Below are positions 37,401-49,766 of a DNA stretch of 64,000 bases, piece after piece. A program made the position numbers and the translations under genes. The stretch is from Diprion similis (taxonomy: Eukaryota > Arthropoda > Insecta > Hymenoptera > Diprionidae): assembly GCF_021155765.1 (NCBI RefSeq), contig NC_060108.1:18501025-18565024 (forward strand). The letters run 5' to 3'. The notes below the pieces were generated by a model that worked only from the letters and a program-made list of their open reading frames with translations, was not told the origin of the DNA and did not search any database. Numbering within the stretch: the first letter of the stretch is position 1; every line of letters begins with the position of its first letter.

Positions 37401-40400
37401 ATTTACGAATCAATAAAATCATGGCGTGGATAACAAGCAGTACCGCATTTGATCCAAGTTTTATGTTCCAAAGTTCTTAGAACGGGAGTTATAAACCGTC
37501 AATTTATCATTTATGTGCGAAATGGATTCTAGTTGAACCGAAACGTTCGACACGACGTACAATTTCAATTTTACAATGTATAAATAACTGGCGAATTCAA
37601 GCCTGACTAAATGTTATCGGTAGAAAAATGTTTTTGTAGAAAAAAAAATATCAGCAAAGTTTATCGTTCGTGATATACTTTCTCTACAATTTTACTGCCC
37701 CAGAGTTATTCCGAAGAATTCTACTACCGAAAAAATGTCGACGGCTTCAATCTTAAAAATCAAACCCTTACTTTTGTTTGTTTATAAAATTTCACCCTTC
37801 GGTAAAGTGATGAAATAATTTTTACCCGAGAAAGCAGGGCAGCAAGAAAAAAATTGCAAATACCTTTCCACGAACGTACAGCATCTGTAATTATACCGCA
37901 AGCCGAGAAATCTAGTTTCACACCTACTGTACTTTGCATCGATTGGTCCGAGAGCGACGAGGTGAACGGCTAGAGAAATAGATCGGTATTAAAAAAGATT
38001 AACCCACTGAGGATAAGAATTGCACCGCACCTACGGGCTTGTTTTGCAAATAGCTTCATGCACCTGTAAAACGCCGCAGAAGACTAGCCGAGTTTTTACT
38101 TGAGGCTGCAATTCTAGTGCAGCAAATCATCGATCGGTTTGAATTTTCGAAATCGCTGCAAGGTTCACTCTTCGGAACCGAACGGAAGACATTCCCTTGC
38201 GGTGCAGAAAATTTTGAAATCTACGAACGATTGTATCTCGAAGAGATTCCCAGGAGCTACGTGACCATTAGCCGCAACTATCCCATGGCGTGCGGTATTT
38301 AAATATGGTTAGTATAATTCCCTTTCACGTAATACCGAACGTTTCGTAATCGCATCCCGCGAGGACTCAACGTCCAGTATCAGGCAGGCTGCATGCACTT
38401 GCATACAGTTTTACTCCTCGACGGCTAACATGTGTTATAATTATTTCCTTGGACTATGGGAGGTGGATAATGGTTGCATGGATGGATGGATGGATGGATG
38501 GGTGGCCGACTGAGGCACAAGGATATCAACTCGCGGCTGCGTGCATGCGTTATGCCTGATTGAAAATTATGCAATAAAGACGTCAGGAATCGGTACGTAT
38601 CGGCGACCTCTGCACTGTAAAAAATGTACAAAATAATTGTCAATTTGCAAAATCAGGTTGAAAATTTACGAACTCCGTTCAGCGACGTGAATTAATATAT
38701 ATATATAGTCATTTTAAATTTACAGTAAAAATTTTTGAATTTACTAAATTGTGTATTTAATTTATTGTATTTGTAAATCGAATGAACGGCGAATGTATGG
38801 TGAATTCACTGTTCTATATCCGAATAAAAATTCCAATACTGTGTAGGAAATTCTGTAGAAAAATTTTGAACATTGTATGAGTAAATAAAATACACACTTT
38901 ACGCTGCTTCCGAGGTAGATAAGTAAACGAATTGTATTGCTTGTACCAGAGTACGAAGGACGATATTTTTGGAGCGAAGTTCTCTCGAAAAATTCAACAC
39001 GAATTATCAGCTCTCGCCTTTTCTACCAGTCAAATAAACGGCAAGACACATACGAAGCTGCTGTGATTAGGATATATTACGCAGAGTTTGCGTCGTAGAT
39101 GAAACAACGAGGCTCATCATCTATGTATAACACGTAGAACTTTCTTCAATGGAAATTTTTTTCATGCCGTAGGTATAAACATTCGGAAATTTTAAATACA
39201 CGCGGAATCGTGAATGCAGATATCGTGCAGTGCCTAATTAATTGTTCTGCCCCATTAAACGGCGATCAAATTGTCAATGAAATTACGCTCCAAGAATGTA
39301 AATGTAAGAATTAATTACCCTTACGTAGCTGATTAAAAGAGAAAGTGCGGTGAATTAATAGCGTCTGCGGTATGTCTAATTTACATTCAGATGTAACGGT
39401 GTTACTCATAATTGAACGCAAAGAATTTTTTAAGCGATCGTATACGTCGTGCCGCTATGGGGAGCGAAATTCGTCAATTGTTTAGGTATCGATGAAAATT
39501 AACGTCCAGCTTTCAGGAAAAAAAAGAATTTGATTTACGTCGTTGGACAGTTTATCGGGTCAATAAATCCAACAATCTTTTACACAGTCTCGATAAATTC
39601 GTACGTATATATAAGTGCATCGTCAAAATTGAATTGAACGAAGTACTGGTTTTTGCGAAACAAGTTTGTACCATAAACTTGATGATTTGTGACACGAGGT
39701 ATGGGTAGTATATTAGAAAAGAGTCAGCGTAAATATCACCGGTAGTAAAAACTGTCCAACCGATTCCGTTCGTCGATCAGCGATTCAGACGGTTGAAGAT
39801 AAGTGCAAGAGAAGCAGCAGCAGCAACATCAGCGTGTAGCAATAAGCGAAAGGTGATCGCAAAACGAGGGACCTTCTGCCCGGAGGCTGCAAACGGACTG
39901 ATTCCAATTTTAAACTCACTACCGGGAAAGTGAGAAAGAACCGTAGCAACGAGCCTCAACAATAACCGAGAAGCTCTGCCCGCAAACGACGTTCAAAATG
40001 ATCCAGATAATATTGAATCGAAGATCTTCGTCAACTGCAGGGATCTTAATTAGTCGTTTCTTTTTTTATTAATTTTTCACTAATTTATGCCGAAAAGTGA
40101 TCCTGAGCTACACGGTCAGATTGTTGATAAAGTTGTACGTATATGTATATGTATACCGAGAACCGACACGTACTTTTCCTTTCTTAAACGTTTCGCCGAG
40201 AGCTCGGTATTTCCGGTTTCCGTCGTAGTTTATTTTTAGTGAAAGGATGACCCGCGACTGTTAAACCGAGAGGCGGAATGACCTAAAGCAACACTTCGAA
40301 GTCCACGTCACGGCGTCGAGCCTCCGGCTAATTGAGAATTGTAAATTGGATCTTGCAAGGTGCTCTGAAAGATTCGATAAATTTATTTATTACTCATAAT

Positions 40401-41232
40401 ATTCTACTTAAATACAAGAAATATCAAATTTCCAGTTTCGCGTTACTTAAACATATATGGTTGTATAATCATAGTTCACTTCCGCTTTATCCGATAGATA
40501 TTTGTCCCCGATAATAATTTACTCATTTTTTATTACCGCTGTAACGACGATAGAAATTCTGATGTAATAAAACTTTCCATACAAGAATTTCAAGTCCAAA
40601 ATATAACCGGAAGAAATTTGTTTTTTTTTAATTTATTTATTTTTTTTGTTTTTTGCACATTTATACCAACTAGCTTAAATTAATGTAACCAGTATCGTTT
40701 TCAGGTTAAATTATGCCTACATATCAGTTATACCGATCAAGCTTGGGACCGATGATAATATTTTCAACGATCGAGCAGCGTTAACTTCCTTCTTAATTAT
40801 TGTATCTACAACAGGAGAAATCTGAGATTAAATCACGGAACGTGTCTGTAAAATATAAACTTGTGACTCAAAACATATTTATGCAAATAATAAACTTAAA
40901 TGCCGATACAACCGATCAATACTCATCATAAAACTTCGTCGATAATAATTTTCAAAGTACTTTTTTTTATTTGAGAAAAGCTGCAGGTAAGGAGAGAGAG
41001 AGAGAGAGAGAGAGAGAAAGAAAAAGAAGAAACGTGCAACATACTTACATAGATATAGGTATCGATTACCACGGAAGAAAGTTACCGTAATTTACCGTCA
41101 ATTATCGGAAATATTAAATGTTTTCGTCCAAAGCTCGACGATAATAAAGCCGAGAAGTATAAATAATCGTATAAATAATACAAGTCGGTTTCTACCGACA
41201 TGTAATTTAATAACATAGATCTAAAATACATA

Positions 41233-41263
<31 letters not shown>

Positions 41264-44200
41264 CGTCGGTTAGGTACTGTCACGTAGGTATATACATACA
41301 TAACCTAAGGGTCGTGTACGCTGACACGTGACGGTATTCTTTGTTTTTTAAAAGAAAGTTTAGCCAGAGAAATGTAGTGTTCATATGGCCATTATAAAGT
41401 AACGTGGACTCGTCACGATTATACACTCAGATGAACTCCAACACATTCAACGATCAGAAAAATGTACATATAATTTAAAATCCAAGTAGATTGCGTAGGT
41501 ATAGAGATAGAGATACTCGTATATTTATGCAAAAAAAAAAATGTTGACCGCCATATTTTTTTTTCTCATCCTCGCCAATTGATAATTACTCGATAAATTG
41601 AAATCATCACTCTATATATCGGTAGTTGGAACACCTTGTTGTGGGTTTTTGTAACTCGGTCATAGGCCGGTCTTCGTGTTAATCGTTGACCTCGATACCA
41701 ACGTGAAAGAATAAAAAGAAAACGAAGAAGTTTTTTTAAAAAATATTACGAAAGTATGTAGGTATATACGAGCGAAGAACTTTGACCTCGTTTATGTACA
41801 CGCAGGCGATTCACGTGCTGCTCATATCGCCGGTATTACATCTGGAGCCATTTGTATCTGTACGGCAGTCGCTACTGCAATTAGTCGTAAAAAATTGTTT
41901 ACGTTTTTTCAAAAAATTTTTTCCATCGCTTCATTACACCTGCGCGAAACGCGGGCCAAGCACACGGGTATTTGTACTATTTAAAAATTTTCATCTGTTA
42001 AATTATGTCTTATATATGGAAGATTCTTCTCGCGTGCCTTGCAGTTTTGCAAAATTATTTTTACAAACGGCACTGTAACCGGGTTTTACTATAATATATT
42101 CTTTAATTAAGAAGAAAAGATTCTAATTTTACGGACCGTTTAACGCCAGGAATGACAGAGCAAAATGAGCATAGATTACATTATTCATATAAGGAAATAT
42201 CTGAAAAGAGAAAAAGAGGAAAAATTGTGAAAGGCGTCTAGGCATCCGCGAATCGCATTCATACATGCAGTTGTAACGCGATTCGTTACTGACGTCGAAT
42301 ACGAAGAGATATATCACTTCTCGTACCTGATTCTCGTCATTAATAACTCGCTTAACTTTAAAAATCAAATAAACGAATCCCGCTGCACGCTTATTTCTGG
42401 GTACATAATAAAATACGCAAATGGTTGGAAGTATAAATTTCTATTTCCCATATTCAGTCCTGCAGATTATCCGACGGTAAAATTAAGTGAAAAATCAATT
42501 TCTCATTCAAATATGCAGATCTTGTGTGCGGCTCTCGATCTGATTATTCTGTATGGAATAAAAGAGTATAAATTTAAAAATTTCGAAAACACTTGTTCGA
42601 GTTACGAGCTAAAAGTCAGCGAATTCTTTCAAAATTATTAAGTTTCGGTGACTGTTAAGGTCAACCAATCTCAGAATATTTTTGCCGCGAGAATTTCCGA
42701 CAACTTTCGTCATATTTGGTCCAAGACACGACGTACATTTAATGGATATTTCAAATTTAATGGATATTTCAACACACATAGTGACTCAGCGAAGATGCTT
42801 TTTTCGCACAAATTTTATACAACCGTCAACTAATGTTATATTGGCTACTCTTCTCCCGTGTTAACTGAACTTAATACAATTCTGCGAATACCATAAGAAG
42901 ATCAAGATGTGTTACGTTTTTATACAAGTGAGAGTAACAATCGTGTGGAATAAAGTTAGGATATAATAAAATGCAAATTCGAAACTCCTCCCAAAGTCTT
43001 TATCATGTCGCGCCTACAATTCATGTGTGTGTACGTACGTATAACGTCTCACAGTACATTATTTCGTGTAATTCTTATATTATACGTTTAAGCTACAGGT
43101 ATGTATGGGACCTACGTATAACGTGGGCCTCATGGGATCGGAGATGAACTTTCTTTACACCGCATTACGAACACAAGGTACCTATATACCACATATAATA
43201 AATTATTCTCACGATTTGAATAAGATAGCACACCTCGTATTATTACTTTACTAGCTGTTATACGTGGACGTATAAAATACACGAACACGTATTACATTAT
43301 GCGTTATAAGAGCGCGGCTTTTGACGTCGAAACTTTTACTTTTAATTGACGGAAGAAAAACATAAAATAAAAAAATTAAAAATAAAATATACATACAACA
43401 AAGTAAATTTTTGCGAGTAACTATCATCTCGAAAAAAGAAGAAGAGCAAATGATTTTTCCGTGGTGAGCTTTCTTTAAGTTCAAACTTTTATCATTTATC
43501 AATTTTAAAGGTGGTTGGTCGAGTTACTTTAACCGCCGGACGAAGAAGCCGGTCGTTCTCTGTGGTTTTTTCGTTCGGGTGGTGAAAGTATTACAACCGA
43601 CAAACGATGCCTCCGTAGCCTACGAGTCTGCAGCAGCAGGTAGGACGCAGCTCGGACATCCTTCACCTTCGCGCAATTGTTCCGTATCACCGTAACCAGC
43701 TGAGAGGAGAACAAGCACTCGCAGCATTCAAGTGGGAAAGCGGCGAGCATCTCACTTCCCGCTTCTCACTCGATCCGATCATCCGATATAGCTGGATTCG
43801 AGAGACGAGTTACGAGATACGATGTCTTCGCGAAGTGCGGAGGAAATCGGGGGGGGGGGGGGGAGGGGGGGGGGGGTGTGCACGAAGTTGGGAATTTGAA
43901 GGGTTCCGAAAGCGCCTAATTCGGAGTTATTTGATGGCGGAATTTAAAGCAAAGAAACGAAACTTTGAAGAAACAGCTAAGTTTTTAATGGTTCGAAAAT
44001 TCTCAAGTTACGATCGAGCAAAGTTACGAAAAGTATAGTTTTGCTGGAGTAAAATTCCGGAAATCAAAATATACTAGCAGAACGTTAATTACTCAACGAG
44101 TGAGCGTAAAATATTAGAAAAAAACGAAAATCGGAATAATCAGGATTTCGAAGGTAAAAATATCTAAAATACGAAATAGAGAAAGCTCAAAGGGGTCAAA

Positions 44201-47200
44201 TTTCACCAAGCTAGAAATTCGGAGAATTGAAAATTTTGGATCATTTGAAACTTCGATGTTTCAGATTTTTAAATTATCTCATTTTCGCCCTTTCGGCATT
44301 TTGTCTTTCCGAAATTTTTCCCTTTCAGAACTTTGAGCGTCGTGTTTCGGACCATTAGAAACTTTGATGTTTAGTCAAAGTTTGATTTTTTTACTTTGAG
44401 TTTCGCCATCAAAAAATTCAGAATTTATCGCTTTCGGAACTTTTCAAGGAGCTCAAGGAAGTGAGAAGAATTCGGACCCGTTTTCATTCACCCGAAATCA
44501 AGCAGTGACATAATAAATTGGCCGAACATTACCCGGAAAGAAACACAGAAAAAGAGAAAAAGAGAGAAAGAGAGGAAGATAAATACTACAGGAAGGAAGG
44601 AAAAGGAAAAAAAAACTAACAAAAAACAACGTGGAAACTTTTATAGCGGATTAAAAATCATGAAGAACGATTTGAATGGCTAGACGTTCTACGTCGAACG
44701 ATTATAATCGCAATTCGCTGACAAGTCGAAACACCGTCGAGTTTCATTACATGCTAAATGCATTTATAACGATCGTAAAGTGGACTGAGAATTTTTTTAT
44801 AGTCCAGTCATCGATGAATGGCAGGTAAAGTGAAGTTGATGGGTTCACGCTTGATCACGATTGCGTATTGTAATTACTAATTCAAGACAGAGTCTGAGGT
44901 AATTGAAATTTCTGTCGTTTTATTGTTCATTTCCGCGATTTAGCTCCGTAATCGTGATCATTGCAGGCCTTCCACCGTTCAAATGTGGAACAAAAAATCT
45001 GTCGAGTGATCCACCCACGGTAAAGAAATTCATTGCGTTAATTGAGACCGTCCTAATTCCGTCAAATGATTCTACAAAATTGACTCACAATCACTCGATC
45101 GTGTAAAAACTAGCTAAATCGTATAAAAATTTTCACCCAAAATAATGTAATCTGGTACAACTTTTTCACAGTGTTACACAAGATGGAAAATCGTTTAAAT
45201 TTTTAGTCTTTACTATTTTGTTTGATCTGATACATTTGCCTACTTGCATGGAAATATTTGTCGCGATGAATGAATTGAGAAGATCATCATCGTTCACCGG
45301 AATTACGTAATCGGTGAAACCTTCCACGTATCTCAAAAAAAAAAAATAAAAAAATAAATAAATAAATATAGCATTTGAAATTTGATTTCAATCCAAGCTG
45401 CGTGACGTTACGTAGAAAGTGTCGAGAGGACGCGTCTTCTCGAGCACCAAGTTCATACTCTCGCTATAACAAGATGCGAGATGAAGACAGGATAATATGG
45501 TAATCGTGGGTGTAAAAGTGGCGTTGTTAAAACTGCGGCGAAGTCGAGGAGAAACGTCTCGCGAAGTAAGGAGGAGGAATTGGGGGGGTTAAGATCGGAA
45601 GAAAAGTTACCAAGGAGATATAAAACGAGAAGGAAGCTTGCGCGCGTGTAACGGAAACAAAGGCGAGGCGGAAATCGTGCGAATTAACGTCGAAATATAG
45701 ACTTCCGTTTACACGGACAGCCGAGGACAGTCGAGTTTACACCTCCGTGAAGTTGAGGGGAAGGAGGAAGCGATAGCGGAGAAAATTTCATCGCCAAGTG
45801 TTGCATGGGTTTGGGTATGCCTTCTCGTTATGCAGATCCGTCAGTATTAAACTACACCCAGATGAAAATTAAACGCGACGTCATTTTACACGGAAAAAGG
45901 AGAAACGCGCCTGATTCGAATTTCTTCCGGGTCTGATTTATGTATAGAAATGCATGCAGCTTCGGACGCTTCTTATGCGTAGGTCTTGAATTTGTTGATT
46001 TCATTTTTTCCTATCTTGTGATTCGTTGTGATTCGGAGAAAGAATAAGAAGCTTTTGTTAATTTTAGTTTCAAATTTTTGAAATCTTATATAAGCGCCTA
46101 TGAGGAAGAAAAATCACTCCGTGTTATAATTTTAATTTTTTATTCTTCCGGGTGATCGTAAATTTTTTTTTTTTCCTTCTTTTATATCCTTTTACGATAA
46201 TTAGATTACAATATTACAAAGGATCGAGTCTGTCAAGAAAGTTGGAGATATTCAAGTGACTGTATAAAATTTGCAACTCGTCGGACGTTATTTTCTAATT
46301 ATCTTGAACAATTGCGCGGAGAAAATCGCAGAAAATCATACCAACAATATTTCGAAAGCGACTGCGTGATTCCAAGTATCTGTTAATAAAAAAAAAAAGC
46401 AGCAATAACATAAAGAGGAGAAAAAAAATATATATCACAGGTAGAAAGTTTCGAATTTTCACTGAATCAAAAGCAAGTCGACGCAATTAATTTGCGCGTC
46501 ATGAATTTTTCCACAAATGCATCGAAAACAATAACCAGTTTTAAACGAGCGTAGAACTTTTTCAACTCAAAGTTCTGGACTGAATTCGCAATCAGTGCGG
46601 TAAGATCTCGACAAGGATCGAGATAAAGGAGATTTTAAATCCAAGTTGTAGAAAAAAGAACAAAGTACCACAAAACAAAGATGAACCGCACGGTTTGAGA
46701 CGCGGCGAGATCTCTCAGACCGGAAAGTAGATCTCTGGCACGTTCACCCACTAACAGAGTGACTCCGTGACCCTCCGTTAAACACGCGTGTGTGAAACGT
46801 GTTCGTGTAGTGCTGGGCGATATTCGCTGTGATATCGATATCCAAAATAGGTATTGATAAATATGTTACTCAGAAAAAGAACTGTAAATCAGTCTTATAG
46901 TTTAAGTGATTTATTTAGACTTATACTTTAGCGTTAGAATGATTTATTCTATAAAATATTTTACCGTAGATATAATTTATTATAATTATCTAAGTACATA
47001 GACTACATAATAACTCGATAGTTGAATTTTAATCCTACAAAAGATACACTTAAGATAAAAAAAAAAACTGTATTTAATATTAGTATTTCAGGTTTTTTGA
47101 AAACAAATCATTTTCAGTTTATTGCTTTGCACTTGGGATTTTCACACACTGTTATCGATATTGCAGCGAAGGTATCGATATCTACCACCGATTATCGAGT

Positions 47201-48230
47201 ATGTAAAATACTCTCTAAAAGACTAATTCCTAAGTCCAGCACTAATTCCTTGTCTTTTCGCCTCGTAGTCAAGCTCAGGATTGAATTTCGATTTTTACGC
47301 AAAATAATTTCGCGACATTGAAAAGGCTGCGAATCCGAAGTAAGCCGCATTAATCGTTAATTCCTGTCGTGGTGGAACTCCTCGGCAATTTTATAATTGC
47401 TAGATTTCTCTCGTGGAGTCGTTGAATCTGCACCTGACCGTGTACCTACTTATTTTCGCGTAATAAAATCAGCGTCTCAGCCTTTCAATTTGGGCGTAAA
47501 ATTAGGCTGCAGTATCAATCCCGCACAATTTATTTCCCACGCATGCATCCGCCTGCAGCGCAAATGCACTGCGGTAGAAAGTGTAAAGAAAGCATGACTC
47601 CTCGTTGAAGAGGCCGGCGATTTTTACTCGAGAAGAATGAGACTCGCGTGAATTTTTACCAAAACTTTTACGAAGTCCGGTATCGCCGAGAACGCAGCTA
47701 TACAAAACGAATGCGTGAAGCGTGATTTCTACCGGAAGGGCATCACGCTTCACGTAGATTAAGCCGCGGCTAAACCGTGACGAAATTACACTCTTCAGGA
47801 TAAATATTTTTCACCTGCCATGCGAGATTTTTTTCGAAGCGTATTTAACACGCATTTTCACGACTAAAAACTACTTGCGCGGTGCGTAAAAGGAAAATTT
47901 TTGACAGAAAAAAGTTTACCGAGGATTTGAATTTTGAACATTGTTCTCAACTTGCGAGCTCGAAGAGTTTTCAAACCGGCGTCAATCCGGTTCCGGAAAT
48001 TGGAAAGAGTTTGAAAAGTCTTGTAGCTCGTTTAATTCGAAGAGACGGAAAAACTTAATCGGAGGTTTTCCTCTCTTCGATGAATGGCGAATACCTACTT
48101 GCTCGAGGCTTGAAGATTCCGGGGTGAGCGGAGATTCGGCATCGACGAAAATGGCGAGCAGAAGAAGTCCGAGAAGAATTTTGAGCGGTAACCGCTGCGG
48201 AGAACGGATATCAGTCTTCCGTTTTTCCAT
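31408..48230 (-). CDS. Secreted Gln/Thr-rich protein with two FAS1 (fasciclin) domains
   Basis: Exons: 48230-48099, 36677-34433, 33478-33363, 33225-33088, 32871-32670, 32552-32322 and 31496-31408. The phases agree at every junction, giving about 1,050 aa. Exon 1 encodes a signal peptide (hydrophobic core ILLGLLLLAIFVDA, probable cleavage near residue 32). Residues 100-235 are Gln-rich and partly coiled coil, with a long Thr/Ser/Pro-rich linker to about 750. FAS1-1 spans roughly 760-909 (PYTIFAPTDKAF, LLLHHVIPGAF, ISHAVDRVMFPLP) and FAS1-2 roughly 910-1050 (TYTIFAPTDNAF, SRHVIPTTLF, IPATNGVIHAVDTLL). FAS1 proteins are extracellular adhesion/matrix proteins; the low-complexity arm suggests a matrix or cuticle-associated role, which is inference. 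No GPI tail is visible after the last domain. The joining of exon 1 across 11.4 kb is inferred from phase and the missing start in exon 2. Confidence 0.85.
38477..38504. repeat. (ATGG)n tetranucleotide repeat
   Basis: About six direct atgg/ggat units inside the FAS1 intron. Confidence 0.85.
40991..41018. repeat. (GA)n microsatellite
   Basis: About 14 GA units followed by an A-rich purine tail, inside the FAS1 intron. Confidence 0.9.
41228..41263. repeat. (TA)n microsatellite with tgtg interruption
   Basis: Alternating TA broken once by gtgtg, inside the FAS1 intron. Confidence 0.85.
42738..42773. repeat. Perfect 17-bp tandem duplication
   Basis: The unit tttaatggatatttcaa occurs twice back to back with an 18-bp period. 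Non-coding. Confidence 0.8.
43849..43876. repeat. Poly(G) tract, G15-A-G12
   Basis: Fifteen G, one A and twelve G on the plus strand. Such a run can form a G-quadruplex on the plus strand, which is the non-transcribed copy relative to the FAS1 template reading. It is also a common place for assembly length error. Confidence 0.9.
46809..47243. mobile_element. Possible hAT-like miniature element
   Basis: The ends are short inverted repeats: AGTGCTGG at 46809-46816 and CCAGCACT at 47236-47243. Internally, ATCGATA-containing blocks near the left end (gatatcgatatcc) recur inverted near the right end (about 47153-47180). The AGTGCTGGGC start resembles hAT-type termini. No convincing 8-bp target-site duplication flanks it (gttcgtgt against aattcctt), so the boundaries and class are uncertain. 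It carries no transposase. Confidence 0.35.
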
Positions 48231-48691
48231 CGCTGCAGCCGATCAGCGTGGCGTATTTTATCGATTTGATCTCGCTCTCGTTTTCACTTCGAATGAAATT
48301 GAACCGACAAATTCACACGCGAAAATTCAGAGGAAAACCCTTCCTTTCCTGTTTTTACCAGCGATTATTATTCGACCCTTAAGCCCTTCGCGTGTGAGCT
48401 TTTCAATAGTATAATTTAACCAAGCACCGATTACAATCCGATGTGCAGGGTATCGTAAGTCGAGAGGATCGTGGACGGGGTGAGACTGTCGGATCTCGGA
48501 GAAGGTGTCTCAGTTTTACTACCTCCTCGCCGAGCCGCCATCGGGAGAAGAGAAGAGGAGTGAAAAGAGAAGAGTTGTCGAGGAGGGAGAGCGGCTCCTT
48601 CCTGCAGCAAGTGAATGTGATGAGAACTCGGCGAATTACTCCAATCTCGCAATATTGTAACGGCTTGAATTGAGCAGATTTTAACCATCTA

Positions 48692-48728
<37 letters not shown>
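48692..48728. repeat. (TA)n microsatellite
   Basis: About 18 uninterrupted TA units, 460 bp upstream of the FAS1 start codon. Confidence 0.9.
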
Positions 48729-48730
<2 letters not shown>

Positions 48731-49676
48731 TTCCTGAAATCTATTTTAAATCTAATTTCAAGATATCGAAATTATGGATCATTGAGCTAATCGAGATGAA
48801 ATTCTCCCGCAGCCAGCGTAATCGTGTCCGAAGTTTCATCCAAGTTTCTGAATTCATAACATTTTTGCCAAGTGGTTTCGCAATTTTCTGCACTAACGAT
48901 TTTTAACTACGTTGAGACTTATTTTTTGATATATATAATTGATAAGGTTAAAATCGAATAAAAAAGGCATCGAGTTCGTCGACATTTTTATCACGACTGT
49001 CACGGCGCTGTTTCCTAAGATCGCGACCCGCGGTTATATTATAACTAATACACTGCTGCATAGAAGCTGATGATGACGACAGAATGCCGCGTGAGAAAAA
49101 GTGGATAGCCGTAGTCACAGAAAGAATATTGGTGTTCAAACGTATCCAATTCAATATATATCTTATACATTTTAAACACGCAATTACGACTTGGAACTTT
49201 ATTTATTCATTTATTTTACCGGGCACAGAGCTCGAGCAGCCAAGTGGCAAATCAAACGGCGTAAATACGCTGTAAAAGGCATCTACAATGTATAATACAA
49301 TTATACAGAAACGATGTACGCGCTGCATTCGCTCAAAACTCGGGTATCTAAACGGAACAATTTCGCGAGGATTTGTCATGCAGAGGAAAGTTTCTTCGCA
49401 GTTTCGAAAGAGCTTTATTTTGACGCAAATTCCGGATGAGACGGTGCAAGTAGATTGTCGAAAAATAATAACACAGTCCTACGAAATAAAATTTTTAATT
49501 TTTGTATTTTTCCCTTAGAATAACGAAGCTTTTTTTCTCTTTTAGGTATTTGGCGCAACGAGATTTATTTTTTTTGTACAATATATGCATATTTACAGAT
49601 TTTCGAACAATTTTTAAGAAAAAATAAAATATAATGAATATAAAACTGAATATTTAGTTACAAAATGAAGAGCGTT

Positions 49677-49766
49677 AGTTTTGAACAAGACTTAAGAGAC
49701 TAGATAAATCAAAAAGACTTATGATGTCTAGTCTCTATTCTACTTTCTTCAAAACTCCTGTTCAAC
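49677..49766. other. 90-nt imperfect hairpin
   Basis: The outer arms AGTTTTGAA (49677-49685) and TTCAAAACT (49758-49766) and the inner arms AGAGACTAGA (49695-49704) and TCTAGTCTCT (49737-49746) are perfectly complementary. They are separated by a partly pairing internal loop of about 9 and 11 nt, and the terminal loop is about 32 nt. The size suits a small-RNA precursor or a tiny inverted-repeat element; sequence alone cannot separate the two. Confidence 0.5.

Larger units (their letters stand above)
36678..48098 (-). other. 11.4-kb first intron of the FAS1 gene
   Basis: It runs from the CAA/gtaggt donor at 48,099 to the tttttctag acceptor before 36,677. I see no nested gene. It holds (ATGG)n, (AG)n and TA microsatellites, a broken run of G at 43,849, and a possible miniature element at 46,809-47,243. 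GC-richer patches around 43,500-43,800 and 45,420-45,800 have weak open frames without splice or family support and might be enhancers or alternative promoters. Confidence 0.65.

Noticed and set aside
43529..43750. 73-codon minus-strand frame in a GC-richer patch of the FAS1 intron
   Set aside because: It is short, with no family resemblance and no matching splice partner. It may be regulatory DNA.
47941..48414. 157-codon plus-strand frame opposite the signal-peptide exon
   Set aside because: The opposite strand has a signal peptide and a donor in matching phase. The plus frame has no protein-like features.
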